Part shown: positions 42,001-51,690 of the stretch, piece by piece
Layout: every line of letters begins with the position of its first letter
How positions within the stretch are numbered: the first letter of the stretch is position 1
From: Plasmodium coatneyi
Lineage: Eukaryota > Apicomplexa > Aconoidasida > Haemosporida > Plasmodiidae
DNA length: 64,000 nt
NCBI RefSeq assembly: GCF_001680005.1
Contig: NC_033566.1
Location: 310,001-374,000, forward strand
Reading direction: 5' to 3'
Notes under the pieces: model-generated
The model's database searches: none
Told to the model about the DNA's origin: nothing
The model's input: only the letters and a program-made list of their open reading frames with translations
Translations under genes and position numbers: made by a program

Positions 42001-44373
42001 TTAGCGCTGAAAACGGCCTCAGATTGCTGTTTTAAGTCACTTTTAGAGAACAACAAATTTGATTACCTCTCCCGCGTGGATACGAATAATGCCTTCAATT
42101 TGTTTCACTACATCCCCGAGTCGATAACCAACATGAGCACCAGTTCGCCCATTCCCAATCACGCAAGTTATACTCCCCTTCATAATAACAACAATTTTAC
42201 TTTTAACACTAGCAGTAATGGTCCCCTCTCCTCTTTCGGAATGACAAACTTTGGTTCTTCCAACAAGTTTGGGGTCTCTTCCCCATTTCTTAACAACAGC
42301 ACGATGATGAATAATAGTTCTTCCACGCTGAGTAGCAGTCCTAGCGGAATGTTTGCTCAGAGCAGCGGAAGTCTATTTCCCGGTGGGTCGTCCTCCTCGG
42401 GTGGCATGTTCGGAAGTTTCAACACCACATCTACCACGAGTGGCATGAACAACCAGGCAGGTGCCCTAACAAACCAGTTTGGCAGCCTCTCCAATCAATT
42501 TGGTATATCCCCAAGCACCAACCCAAGCAACACGTTTGGAACGAACAACATGTTTAACACGAACACCGCCAATTCTCTAAGCACATTTAACCAAAACAGA
42601 ACCAACTCTTTTATTGGGGGTTCATCTGGCGGGATGTTCGGAAGTACCAACTCGATGGCCACTGGTGGTAATGCAACCCAGCTAGGAAGCAGCTCCAACT
42701 TGTTCGGGGGCACTACAAACAGTTCGACCAGCATGTTCGGAAGTAACTTCAAACAAAACGTGTCAAGCAACATGTTTGGAAATAATCAAGCAGGCAATCA
42801 ATCAGGCGGCTCGACCAGTAACCTGTTTGGAACCAGCGGAAGTGCCAACAGGGGAAATTTCTTCAACAGCACCGGTGGCAGCAGCGCGTTAGGAATGTCG
42901 ACCAACACGATGAATGCAAATACGGGACTGTTCAACCAAAGCAACAACGCCAACACAAATTCCACCCTTTTCGGTGGCCTCTCCTCAAGTAACGCGAATA
43001 TGTCCAATTCGCAATTCATGAAAAGTGGACAAATCGGCTCAAGTAACTTATTCAGCAGTGGCACCAACACAGCGACCGGCATGGGCATGAACATGAATGT
43101 GAACATGAACAGCCAAAGTAACAACAGTGGCAACATGTTCCTTTCCCTTAACAATCAATCCAACAGTAATATGTTTGCAAGTAACAATAATAGTGGCACC
43201 CCATTTGGAAAAAACATCCTCAGTGGGGGTAGCTCTCAGTTGAAGGATAGCATGTTCTCATCCTCACAACCAACCAGCAGGAACCAAATGATGAGTAGTA
43301 ATTTCTTTTCTGCAAATAAGGGCACGCTCAGTACGGCAACAAATAGTAGCACTTTCTTTTCGAACACGTCCATGGGGAACACCTCCACGGGTGTAAACAA
43401 TAACGCGTATTCATTTGGGAACAAGCAAAACTTTGGAACTTCCGGCATGATCTCTGGAGGAATGAACTCTAGCCAGACCAACCAAAGTGGAAACCTCTTC
43501 AATAGGGGTGGTATGTATGCCGGCCAAATGGCAACCGCTTCTGGGAACACCAATTTTAACAACCTAAATAACAACAGTAACAATAATATTGGTAACCGAA
43601 TGGATAATTCCCTTTCTGCCAATAAGTTTGGGAACTACTTCCAGAATAATAGCACCTCCAAAAGTAGCATCTTTGCTACAGGTGCGAATACCCTCTCAAG
43701 CACCAGTAACAACAGTCTGTTTCAGACAAATTCAAGCAATAAAAATAGCAACGTGTTTAATAACCCTAGTAGTAACAATACACCCATGGGAAGTATGTTT
43801 GGCGGTAGTCTAACCTACGGTAGTAACGCAAACAGTTTATCCTATAACAATAGCACCAATAGAAATGCCACGAATAGCTTACTGACTGCACAAAGTAACA
43901 ACCAGTTCAGATCACCTGTAGGAATGATGACCGGAAACAACACTCTCACCAATAGCAGTAATAACTTGTTCCAAACGGGGAACAGTAAATCCTCCTTCAT
44001 GTACTCAAGTGAAAATAAAGGAATAAGTAGCCCTACGACCTATAGCAATAATTTGTTCCAAAGTGCAGGTAACAGTTTTCTCTCCAACAACAAACCTGGA
44101 ATGACATCACCATCCAGTATGTCCAACAGCTTGTTCCAGAAAAGTAGCTACTCTTCCCTAAATCAGAACAAACAATCCATGTCATCGTTCAGCAGTAACA
44201 ACAACAACAACAACCCTGGCAACTTCGGGTTCGCCAATCATAACGCCGGTATCATGGGTAGCGCCAACATGGCCAACAACAGCAGCGTTAACCGGTTCCA
44301 GCAGAACAACTCGTCCAACTTCCCCTCAGTTTTCAACCAATCTAACAAGGGCAACACCATCTTTTCGAGGTAA
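39007..44373 (+). CDS. FG-repeat nucleoporin
   Basis: A single exon of 1788 residues. The N-terminal 480 or so residues are highly charged and acidic with DDDDEEEVE-type patches. Residues about 560-1060 are helical and include a clear coiled coil at about 615-700 (heptad-like NVLKRIENIQNDLDELGRDL). From about residue 1074 to the end the protein is Asn/Ser/Gly-rich and carries well over twenty FG dipeptides, as NMFG, SLFG, GMFG, NTFG, KFG and LFGG. FG domains form the selective permeability barrier of the nuclear pore, and the structured part anchors to the scaffold. The C-terminal placement of the FG region and the central coiled coil would suit a peripheral FG-Nup. I cannot match it to one named yeast or human nucleoporin. 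No signal peptide or membrane segment is seen. Confidence 0.85.
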   Translation: MDVDDNGAKFFGMNKYENYVNQKKSKENKNGISKSKGEDINRATGEYDQIDAHEDNDQSYEGFVTISDQSSCVSSIYKNDFYDDDDEEEVEKNANRTDEDEKFNSVNGTNQSSPPCHPQGNAKNNSDDSMSEEEYATYIDQKEKYVNKILNRDTNSYEDNDDDFLESLEKSGKKLGKKNNWKRLFSFSKNGHVAGRDERNKSSERSEPVEKAARYAEPDSDQPKSASCTNESSPEGDPPDGYNDNLNGESSDFASKLDECKDGVDDVDEEDDLYSVISGSEGDNEIFLATERSNKTCMEASKGDNGMKHTQPTIPHRQGKEIHNEEENEKGAGSARAKATRRIKFQDEMEQNTEVVRALIQNNKKERLDRKKQIAASPPGVNTIPSEHDEKKRHREKEKHFENKKNYEFKKLVSSTINMCRPKIKGANDTEDILSNMEKISKIVILDERSRGSGTNEVVEEEDESTNSLYDDVDNILDDRKKMYMKKKNEYLMSKTKSEGLTNGVENEKGQQQSSGGSLTDVQKGTTDSADAKPAQAELTNFMYYLNHDMIELNENVFKLYHGTCDYTHRNLCARNIINIVPHLNNIYEGKNLSYIKDSPNFHEVYKVVPEWKNSFEMLNKKAQEDTEDMKNVLKRIENIQNDLDELGRDLTEDKKEFENIKFETVQHESMITNLEKKNKMLIKGVLKLDNMSFKLKKIHNITTNNMTNFTIVENVNRLLKYMDSSLTDYSQLFSEEKTMDILRFQPIDNVYNFLTNTDDESCFIMNLLKEELKEMILEKKDQMQNIIRRTMLYNAYHTNSYKEHITNTLNKQSLMINRIKCNIHCNVMLLFEMYEKFAKKNMKVVKIGENHIKNYLNDETKESYIIKCANDNKKNISKYFNSINFTRNKPIIHPFFIHFCLSDHFVRHFIAFVLDPLSDEHQKNFLQYCSVAGFNSPLFVEKIVKLYRQEEQFTKSDTSYDFRSAYSRISLPDVSNVCNSAHPNQQYERWNEENQYLLALKTASDCCFKSLLENNKFDYLSRVDTNNAFNLFHYIPESITNMSTSSPIPNHASYTPLHNNNNFTFNTSSNGPLSSFGMTNFGSSNKFGVSSPFLNNSTMMNNSSSTLSSSPSGMFAQSSGSLFPGGSSSSGGMFGSFNTTSTTSGMNNQAGALTNQFGSLSNQFGISPSTNPSNTFGTNNMFNTNTANSLSTFNQNRTNSFIGGSSGGMFGSTNSMATGGNATQLGSSSNLFGGTTNSSTSMFGSNFKQNVSSNMFGNNQAGNQSGGSTSNLFGTSGSANRGNFFNSTGGSSALGMSTNTMNANTGLFNQSNNANTNSTLFGGLSSSNANMSNSQFMKSGQIGSSNLFSSGTNTATGMGMNMNVNMNSQSNNSGNMFLSLNNQSNSNMFASNNNSGTPFGKNILSGGSSQLKDSMFSSSQPTSRNQMMSSNFFSANKGTLSTATNSSTFFSNTSMGNTSTGVNNNAYSFGNKQNFGTSGMISGGMNSSQTNQSGNLFNRGGMYAGQMATASGNTNFNNLNNNSNNNIGNRMDNSLSANKFGNYFQNNSTSKSSIFATGANTLSSTSNNSLFQTNSSNKNSNVFNNPSSNNTPMGSMFGGSLTYGSNANSLSYNNSTNRNATNSLLTAQSNNQFRSPVGMMTGNNTLTNSSNNLFQTGNSKSSFMYSSENKGISSPTTYSNNLFQSAGNSFLSNNKPGMTSPSSMSNSLFQKSSYSSLNQNKQSMSSFSSNNNNNNPGNFGFANHNAGIMGSANMANNSSVNRFQQNNSSNFPSVFNQSNKGNTIFSR

Positions 44374-45340
44374 CCCTTTTTTTAGTTCAAATGGACAAGT
44401 GCAAATCGGAGCAGCCACCTGTAGAGGTGGTCACGCGATTGCTTCTCATTATTCTGAAGAGGCTCTTCCAGCAGCTCCTGAAAGAGCTCCTTTTCACACC
44501 TGCCGTAGGTACGTACATATGTTATGGCTGGTGTGCCGCGGGTGCCCTTTTCGAATGAGCGTTTCCGCTGCACGGCACCATCTTGTCCATGTCGGGTCTA
44601 TGCATCCAACGAAACGCTTCTTATTAAAATTTTAAATCATCGCGAGCAGGCGAAAAAAAGAGGTGTATTCACATGTGCACACTCCAAACGTATGTTCGTA
44701 CATGTGAATACACGCCCGATTCATCTTGTTTTATATGGCTCCATTTGCATATATGACAATATGACCCCTCCCCGCGTGGGCCCCCTACGTTTGGTCTAAC
44801 CCATTCGTACTTCGCCTGGCCCTACTTTTCCCCCTTTTTTTTTTTGTGTAAACCACTTTTTCCAATAAAACGCATACGAACTTAGCTATATTGACCCCAA
44901 TTAACATAAAATTTGTGTCTTTTTTTAAATAAATCACAAACGTTTAAAATGAGCACTTCGAATGTCTATCCACTCGAATGCTTCTCTTTTCCAAATTCGT
45001 CATATGTTTAAATAAGCATAAACAAATGTAAACCCAATATTTTGAGCTATCCGTCACTTTAAAAAAAAAAAGGAATGTAAGCACTTGTTCAATATTGGCG
45101 CTTTAATGTAACTGCGTTTTATCGAACAGGAATGCACATCGGTGGGATGGTGACAACGGAGGAGGCACACCAAAAAAGCATGCAGAAAAATACCCCCTTA
45201 GAATTCCCATCCAGTTTCAGCGGCGACGTGGTTAAATGCAGCCGAGGTGACGGTTAACACAAAAAGGTGACTCCCTAGGAAGTGCCAAACGAGTGTTGCA
45301 CATCGTTACAACTGAACGGTGTATTCATCGTCGGAATATA
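44374..45340. other. convergent intergenic region, nucleoporin and P92
   Basis: About 970 bases between two stop codons, so it holds both 3' UTRs. Short A/T runs are present (45061-45071 A). No coding frame with recognisable content is seen. Confidence 0.45.
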
Positions 45341-47992
45341 CTAAGACCCCTTCTTGCTTAACCACCCTACATGCAAAAAGGCCAACAGTAAAATAACCAA
45401 AAAGGTGCAGATGGCGGTGTATAATAGATTAGCGTTTTTACCGTGGGTATTCCCCTTTGAGTTACCACCACCGAGCATGCTAAGAAGCATATTCTGCCCT
45501 AACATGAAAACACCCTCCTCCGGACTAAGGTCCGAATCGGAGCTGGTCGAGTCGGCTGTCTCGTCCACCTTGTGTAGTGTACCCACTTTTTCCGCTTCCC
45601 CCATTTGGGTCATAATGTGCCCATTAATGAAGGCACTTCCCCCCGGTTTTCCCACTTGCGCCTTAACAAACTCGTCATCGTAATGAGCAGAGATGTAATA
45701 ATTTACATGCACCGATTCTGTGTCCTCATTCCCTTTACATTCACAGAAAAAATGTATAATATGTTTTTCCTTCTTCAGTTTGTCTACGTTGCGTTTGTTT
45801 AAATATAGCAGAGACTCCATGGCCTCCTTCCCACCTGGCCGGAGTAGTCTCCTCTGAGGGATCACAAAAATGTCATTACTGCCAAACACAAATTCAACGT
45901 TCTGGAGAACCCCCTTCTGTAGGTACACCTTATCGAAACAGGTCAATCCCTCATCCTCTGAACTAACGGGGCAAACCAATCCGATAATTTTCTCATCACT
46001 TTTGAAATTGGAAATGATCACATCTATCGTTTTTCTGTTCAGCTCATATTTTGTCAATTTTTTATAATTAGGTGAGACATTCGACAAGTCGATCCCATCA
46101 TATGGCAGTACTTCACCCCCTTGTAAAAAATGCAACTTTCTAACTGCCCCATGGGGTAGTGTTATAGTGCTAATCTGATTTACACCCTTTGGGACAAAAT
46201 TAGAAATGACATATTCTTTCTCAAATGGGAGATAAGCGTTTATGTAAGTTCCACTGGGAAATATATCTCCACCTTTTTCTGGGACGTACCTCCTCTTAGC
46301 ATGCACGACAATGTCATTCCTACTAATTTTGATGACATCATTTTCGTCGGAATAATTTAAGTCTAAAATGTTTCTAAGGTAATCAAACTCGAGAGCCACC
46401 TTAAGGCCGTTGCTTAACGTGCAGGAGGTTTTTTTATAATTGTACAAGAACTTGGTGTAGTACAATGGGAAGTAAAACTGGACTTCCCCCTCGTCGGTGG
46501 CATCATCAGGGTTGGCCTTCTTCACCACAGTCGTGTGGTACTCACCCTTGAGCTCCTTACTAAACGAAAATGTAAAGCAGTCACTATTTAGGGACACCCC
46601 TTTGGGCAAACTTACGTAAAAACTCTTGAACAAACCATCGTCCGTCGTTCCAAGCTCCGATGTGGCCATTTTACAAATACGATCATTTTGCATGTTCTGA
46701 ATTGAAAAAGTATGAGAGTACCTCTTGTTGGTTTCCTCATCTGGGAGTACCTCACACCCTGCCTTCCTCTTTGGGGCGTTTATTTTTATGACTTTTGTTT
46801 CTTCACCTAGTGTGTTACTAAATAGGTATATCATGTCCCCCTTCGCCAGAACAAATTCGAATGTTGTTCTGTCCAAGGGGCTTCCTCCTCCTACATCACT
46901 TTTATCCTCCCTATGCTTCCCAATCTTGTAATGAAGAATCGGCTCAAACGTTTCGCCCAAGTTGTAAACAAATGAAGGTACAATGTGGGTCCCATTTTTT
47001 TCACGCAAAACGGCCATATGGTAACCATTCACCATTTCGTATGTGTGTAAAACATACTCCTCGTTAATTTGTAACTTCACCTTATCACAGTAGAGGTCGT
47101 TTTTGTACAGACTGTTGCATAGGAGTATCACTGTCTTGGTGGATTCTATATCGTTTTTAATATTTACAGCTTTTATGGCTAGCTTTCCTCCCATTTGGGT
47201 TAGACTTATGTGGATACCATTACCGGGGGACGCTCCTTGTTGGGATTCCTCCGTGGTGGCTTGGACCTCCAATTTTACTTCTACCTCCGCTGGGATATTC
47301 ACCTCTTTAACATTCTCCAATGCGTCATCACTGCTTAATTCATCACTGTTCAACTCATCGCTGTATATCCTAGTTACACCCTCCCTCCATGTGTCCCCCC
47401 CGTCGAACGAAAATTTGCACCTACCCAACAGTTGTAGTTCTGAAAAGGGGACCGCCTTCACCTCACTTTCACTGTCACTGTAGCTCCCATTTGGGTCCTC
47501 CCTCGCGCATACCAAAATGAACTTCTCATATTCGCTGTTCATAAGTAAGTAAGACCCGGAGTACACCGCCGGAATTGCATCCACAGGGAAATCAGAAAAA
47601 GATACTTGTTTTATATTTTTCCAAAAATTTTCTTCCCCCCTCTTTGCAATGTAGTACATGTTAGAACATCTAAAAATCACGATAACCGCATCATCTGTTG
47701 TAAACACAGAAAAAATAGTTGCCCCGGCAACCCCATCCTGCACTTCAATGTTACTATTATTTTCCCACTCCACTCCATCCGTGCTTGCCTGAACGTTTAT
47801 TGCACACTTTCCCTTAACAGGCACAAACGCATAAATGCTTCCTTTAAAGTGTTTTTTACTATAAACGATTTGCTCGTCATTGTAACCAAGTTTAGACTCG
47901 AACTCCCCTTCAAGGGTCACATCTGCACAGCCCTGCTTTGCCTTGAAAAAAGGCAAAACTAGTACAAGGCTAACAAATTTGAAAACACGCAT
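45341..47992 (-). CDS. 6-cysteine family surface protein P92
   Basis: A single exon, 883 residues. A signal peptide at about 1-22 (FVSLVLVLPFF) and a C-terminal hydrophobic stretch (ICTFLVILLLAFLHVGW) followed by KKGS suggest a GPI-anchored surface protein. Cysteine-rich s48/45-type domains lie in the C-terminal half: GCEVLPDEET, ICKMATSEL, DCFTFSFSKEL, SCTLSNGLKVALEF, then GLVCPVSSEDEGLTC and HFFCECKG. The order beside ferrochelatase and PRP16, the size and the GPI tail fit P92 (from memory, the P. falciparum gene is also in this neighbourhood). P. falciparum P92 is a merozoite surface protein that binds complement factor H. The N-terminal 400 residues look beta-rich and contain an Asp-box (SFDGGDTW, about 193-200). 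Confidence 0.82.
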   Translation of the reverse strand: MRVFKFVSLVLVLPFFKAKQGCADVTLEGEFESKLGYNDEQIVYSKKHFKGSIYAFVPVKGKCAINVQASTDGVEWENNSNIEVQDGVAGATIFSVFTTDDAVIVIFRCSNMYYIAKRGEENFWKNIKQVSFSDFPVDAIPAVYSGSYLLMNSEYEKFILVCAREDPNGSYSDSESEVKAVPFSELQLLGRCKFSFDGGDTWREGVTRIYSDELNSDELSSDDALENVKEVNIPAEVEVKLEVQATTEESQQGASPGNGIHISLTQMGGKLAIKAVNIKNDIESTKTVILLCNSLYKNDLYCDKVKLQINEEYVLHTYEMVNGYHMAVLREKNGTHIVPSFVYNLGETFEPILHYKIGKHREDKSDVGGGSPLDRTTFEFVLAKGDMIYLFSNTLGEETKVIKINAPKRKAGCEVLPDEETNKRYSHTFSIQNMQNDRICKMATSELGTTDDGLFKSFYVSLPKGVSLNSDCFTFSFSKELKGEYHTTVVKKANPDDATDEGEVQFYFPLYYTKFLYNYKKTSCTLSNGLKVALEFDYLRNILDLNYSDENDVIKISRNDIVVHAKRRYVPEKGGDIFPSGTYINAYLPFEKEYVISNFVPKGVNQISTITLPHGAVRKLHFLQGGEVLPYDGIDLSNVSPNYKKLTKYELNRKTIDVIISNFKSDEKIIGLVCPVSSEDEGLTCFDKVYLQKGVLQNVEFVFGSNDIFVIPQRRLLRPGGKEAMESLLYLNKRNVDKLKKEKHIIHFFCECKGNEDTESVHVNYYISAHYDDEFVKAQVGKPGGSAFINGHIMTQMGEAEKVGTLHKVDETADSTSSDSDLSPEEGVFMLGQNMLLSMLGGGNSKGNTHGKNANLLYTAICTFLVILLLAFLHVGWLSKKGS

Positions 47993-49188
47993 ATTTAGTA
48001 TACTTTCTCTAGAAAAAAAAAAATTATATACTTCTCCTGGCGAGCCTTATTCTCCCAGGGTGGTTAACCCATTTTGAAAAATACCCCCAATTATGTTCCT
48101 CTCAAAATGGAAAATTAGCAAAAGTGTGAAATAAGGAGTGTGTGCGAATGGTTCACTGATCCTCCTAAAATGGATAACTAAATGGGAATGAAGAACGGAA
48201 CAGAGGATCCAAAAAAGGGCGAATGGAAAAAGGCTCTCTTTATACACCTCCCTTTTTTTCTGGGGAGGCACACAACCGTTACACGTGTGTTACATGTGCA
48301 CAGGTGAAATTCACCCTCCCCATGCTTTCCCAACCTGTTCGGAAAAGTCGTTTCCTTAACTCCCATGTGAAGACACATCAACTAAGCAGTAATCCACGCT
48401 TCAAAAAAGAAAGAAACGTCCTTTTAAGTTCCCCTTGCCGCATGCACAAACATTAGGGGAGTTACTCCTAGGGTGGAAAGGTGACAGCCTCATAAACTTG
48501 CAAACCGGTTAGCACCTTACCAATTTTTTTTTCCATTAACACTATCGCTTGGTTACACCCTCCCTCGGGTTAGAACAATCGAACGGCGCTCTGGTACTGG
48601 CACCATTACGCAAATAAATTAACCACTCGTGCGTCACCTTATTTTGCTTAGTTCCACTTTTCCACTTTTGGATTCACACCAAATGGTGATAAGTGCCTTC
48701 CGTCATTTTCCCCCGTTTTAACCGCCAAAAGGGGTGTGCTCATGGCTCCTCCATTTTAACGCAACCTTTAACAATCTGATTATTCGATTATTCTTACCTG
48801 ACTTTTTCAGGTTCTTCTTCATTATGAAGTCGATACACACTGCATATTCGAGTGAAAACAAAAAAAGGAAATAATGGGGGGAAGAAAATAAACAAGGTAC
48901 CACATAACAGAAAAAAAAAAAAAAATTAAGCGAGGAGGGCAAAGCGATGCTTCCCCACGAGAAACAGAATAAAACAATGGTAACATTTTTAATTATCCAT
49001 TTGCGGCAAATGTTCACACAAAAAAAAAGTAGAAGCTCGAGGCTGGGGCGGCATTTAAAAAATGGCTCATCATCTTAGAAAGGTGAATGCATGCGGTGAT
49101 GATGCGATGCGGAAGAAGGCTTCTGATGGTACGCACGGGCAGACGAAATGTGGAAGGCCCCGCTTCGCTCGGGCCTGCACGCAGACGG
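47993..49188. other. intergenic between P92 and the 833-residue gene
   Basis: About 1.2 kb between two leftward genes: the promoter side of P92 and the 3' flank of the next gene. It has an A-run at 48911-48925. No supported exon. Confidence 0.45.
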
Positions 49189-51690
49189 TCACTCCACGCA
49201 GATGTCGTTAAAAATGGAGTACTTGTTGTAGTAGAGCTTTTCAATACTCTTGGCGGTGCTGTAGTCGCCAAAAACTTTTAACAGGAGGGAGGAGCTTTCA
49301 ATGAGCTTTTTGACAAATTCCTGGTCGAACTGATCAATCTCCTGATTGGCCCAAAAGATGGACGCCTTCTGCAGGTTATCAAGAATTTCCATATTTTTAA
49401 TTTTCTTTTCAAAAACATCAATCCAGTAGGTAGTAATAATGTGGATAATTCCTTCTATGTCTAATTCGTTGTTCCCTTTGGATTTTTCCCATATGTTACT
49501 TTTGGGGATTTTACTATCCACTAGCCATTTGTTCCCATACTCCGCTTCTAGAATCCTTTCTATGAGAGGAGACAAATGGGTTGACAGAAGGTGGAAAATA
49601 TTTAGAATAATATCTAGTAGGACATACTCATTGTTAATGTATATACTACTTTGTGTGTTCATAAGAAGTGAGTGAATTAAACTGGACGGATAAATCCTCC
49701 TATTATTATCATCAATTCGGAGTTTAAGAATTACGTCATCATTTATGTTGTGGCTGCTTAACAGACTATGTGCATTAATAATTATATTTTCACTAGAATT
49801 GTACAGATTTCTGTAAATTATATTTCCTATATTCCAGGAGATATACAAGTAGGAGTTTATAGGAATGTTGTTGGAGTAATTATTTCCGTGCATGTAGCAG
49901 AAGAAGTCTCGTGCCGCCGTGATGTTGATATTTGTGAACGTGTGTCTCCGGTTTATGTATAAACTGTTCGAGGTGGCGTTTCTCTTTTTTAACAAATTGA
50001 ACCCCTTGTCTTGCATTACGCTCTCCCGTAAATCGGCATGCCTTAAGTAGTTCGCCCTACCGCCAACAACTCCGTTAACAGTGCCGCTATCGTTACCGCT
50101 AACATTGCTACCGCTTTTGTCGAGGACGTAAATCCTTTTATTATTTTTCAGACTTATAATATCGTCCGCAATTTGGGCCTTATCCAAATGCTGCGATTTG
50201 TGCATCATCTCCTCGACGGCGTTGGAGTACAGCGACAGGGAACTCTTCATTTTGGAAAAACTGGACAAAGGGGACGGGGCCAGAAGTCCTGAACTTCCCA
50301 AATTGCCAAAATTAGACAAGCTTGTTAAACTGGCCAAATTGGTAAAGTTGGAGCCCCCCCCTCCAACGTGACTTCTCAGATCATCCTCATCACAACCATA
50401 CACATCGTCAGACATGCCCATTCTGAAATCCTCCGGGTTTATAAAATCCTCATTCGAGTTACTATCATACGATGCATTATTTTGCAAATATTGACAAAAC
50501 TGGCGAATCACATTTATACTACATTGATAAATGACGCTCAAATTGGCATCCACGTTCTCCTTTGTTATGCCATACTTGTTTATAATATTATTTGTCAAGG
50601 CTTTACACTCCAAAATTTTTATCGGCGGGTAATAGTAATATTCCAAAATGTGAAACACAGCAGTGCATTCGTTAAATATTTCCACATTTTTAATTATAGT
50701 ATACTTGGTGGTGTTTTTAATGCTGCATTTGATCTTCGAATTCACACTGTTGATGTCCCAAAAAATGTTTAAGTAACAAGATTCATTCATGAAGTTGTAT
50801 TTACAAAATCCGTTAATGCTGGAAAACATCCCATCGCTATTACATCCAAATTCAGTGCACCGCATGGGGGATATTTTCTCACTAGGTAGTTCAACCCAAT
50901 TTCCTTCCGTCAGAATGGATGACCTGGATCCTTTACTATCCGATAGGGTTAATGTTTGCCTGGTAAAATTGATTATCAAAATGTATAGCGATTTGTGTGC
51001 TTTTCTTAGCCTTTTCTTCCATTCGTAATTTTTAATATTTACTATAAAACTTAGAGGCAAATTTTCCATTATGTCTTCATTTCGGTAGGAACTATAAATC
51101 AGCCTATCCCTCAACACACTATCCTCCTCATTAGCATAACTATAATTATTCCCTCCTTCGTTTCTTCTCGCCCAGTTATTCACACTCTTTTCATATTTTA
51201 ACTTTTCCTTCTCTTCTATCATTCTTATGTTTAAAATTCTGAGCAAGCCTTTTTTCAATTTCTTCTTGTGATATTCGATAAATCTCTTCCCTTCCTCCGT
51301 CTCCAAAATGCTTATAAAAAATTTGCTATTATAAGTATTGTCAAAACTGTGCTTCACTATGAAGTAATTCTGCTGGGATAGCATCTGCGCCTTGTCATTT
51401 TTTATGTTCATTCCTAGGACGGCAGAAGCCGTGTTGTCTCCCAAAAGGGGGATGTCAAAACGGGCGTTCAAAATGTACTCTTCGTTATTTATCACTACGC
51501 AGTATTGGAGAATGCCGTAAAAGTTTCCCATCGTTTTGGTAAACTTTGCGATGCATTTTTCCTCCCCCTTGATCTTTAAACACTCCGGGGGGTTCACCAA
51601 CCAGACGCCATGCTTTACTGAGTGCATATACCTGTAAAATGTGCAGCTCGTCCCGTTCAAAATTCGTATTTCGCACTCCCTGTTTTCCAT
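49189..51690 (-). CDS. conserved Plasmodium protein with two similar beta-sandwich-like domains
   Basis: A single exon, 833 residues, with no signal peptide or transmembrane helix. I do not recognise a named family. Two segments share a pattern: residues about 5-92 (ILNGTS, GVWLVNPPECLKI, GILQYCVV, NARFDIP) and about 235-325 (IINFTR, GNWVELPSEKI, GFCKYNF, LNIFWDI). Each runs as strand, Gly-x-Trp-x-x-Pro-x-x-x-Ile, Gly-x-x-x-Tyr, then an aromatic-Asp strand. The pattern is reminiscent of aegerolysin/actinoporin-like beta-sandwiches, but this is a weak pattern match and not evidence of pore formation. A Ser/Gly/Asn-rich linker (about 430-500) precedes a helical C-terminal third with LLSTHLSPLIERILEAEYG. 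It is divergent from whatever lies to its right. Confidence 0.75.
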   Translation of the reverse strand: MENRECEIRILNGTSCTFYRYMHSVKHGVWLVNPPECLKIKGEEKCIAKFTKTMGNFYGILQYCVVINNEEYILNARFDIPLLGDNTASAVLGMNIKNDKAQMLSQQNYFIVKHSFDNTYNSKFFISILETEEGKRFIEYHKKKLKKGLLRILNIRMIEEKEKLKYEKSVNNWARRNEGGNNYSYANEEDSVLRDRLIYSSYRNEDIMENLPLSFIVNIKNYEWKKRLRKAHKSLYILIINFTRQTLTLSDSKGSRSSILTEGNWVELPSEKISPMRCTEFGCNSDGMFSSINGFCKYNFMNESCYLNIFWDINSVNSKIKCSIKNTTKYTIIKNVEIFNECTAVFHILEYYYYPPIKILECKALTNNIINKYGITKENVDANLSVIYQCSINVIRQFCQYLQNNASYDSNSNEDFINPEDFRMGMSDDVYGCDEDDLRSHVGGGGSNFTNLASLTSLSNFGNLGSSGLLAPSPLSSFSKMKSSLSLYSNAVEEMMHKSQHLDKAQIADDIISLKNNKRIYVLDKSGSNVSGNDSGTVNGVVGGRANYLRHADLRESVMQDKGFNLLKKRNATSNSLYINRRHTFTNINITAARDFFCYMHGNNYSNNIPINSYLYISWNIGNIIYRNLYNSSENIIINAHSLLSSHNINDDVILKLRIDDNNRRIYPSSLIHSLLMNTQSSIYINNEYVLLDIILNIFHLLSTHLSPLIERILEAEYGNKWLVDSKIPKSNIWEKSKGNNELDIEGIIHIITTYWIDVFEKKIKNMEILDNLQKASIFWANQEIDQFDQEFVKKLIESSSLLLKVFGDYSTAKSIEKLYYNKYSIFNDICVE

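Noticed and set aside
42495..43622. Minus-strand frames opposite the FG repeats
   Set aside because: Leu/Pro-rich shadows of Asn/Ser/Gly codons in the nucleoporin.
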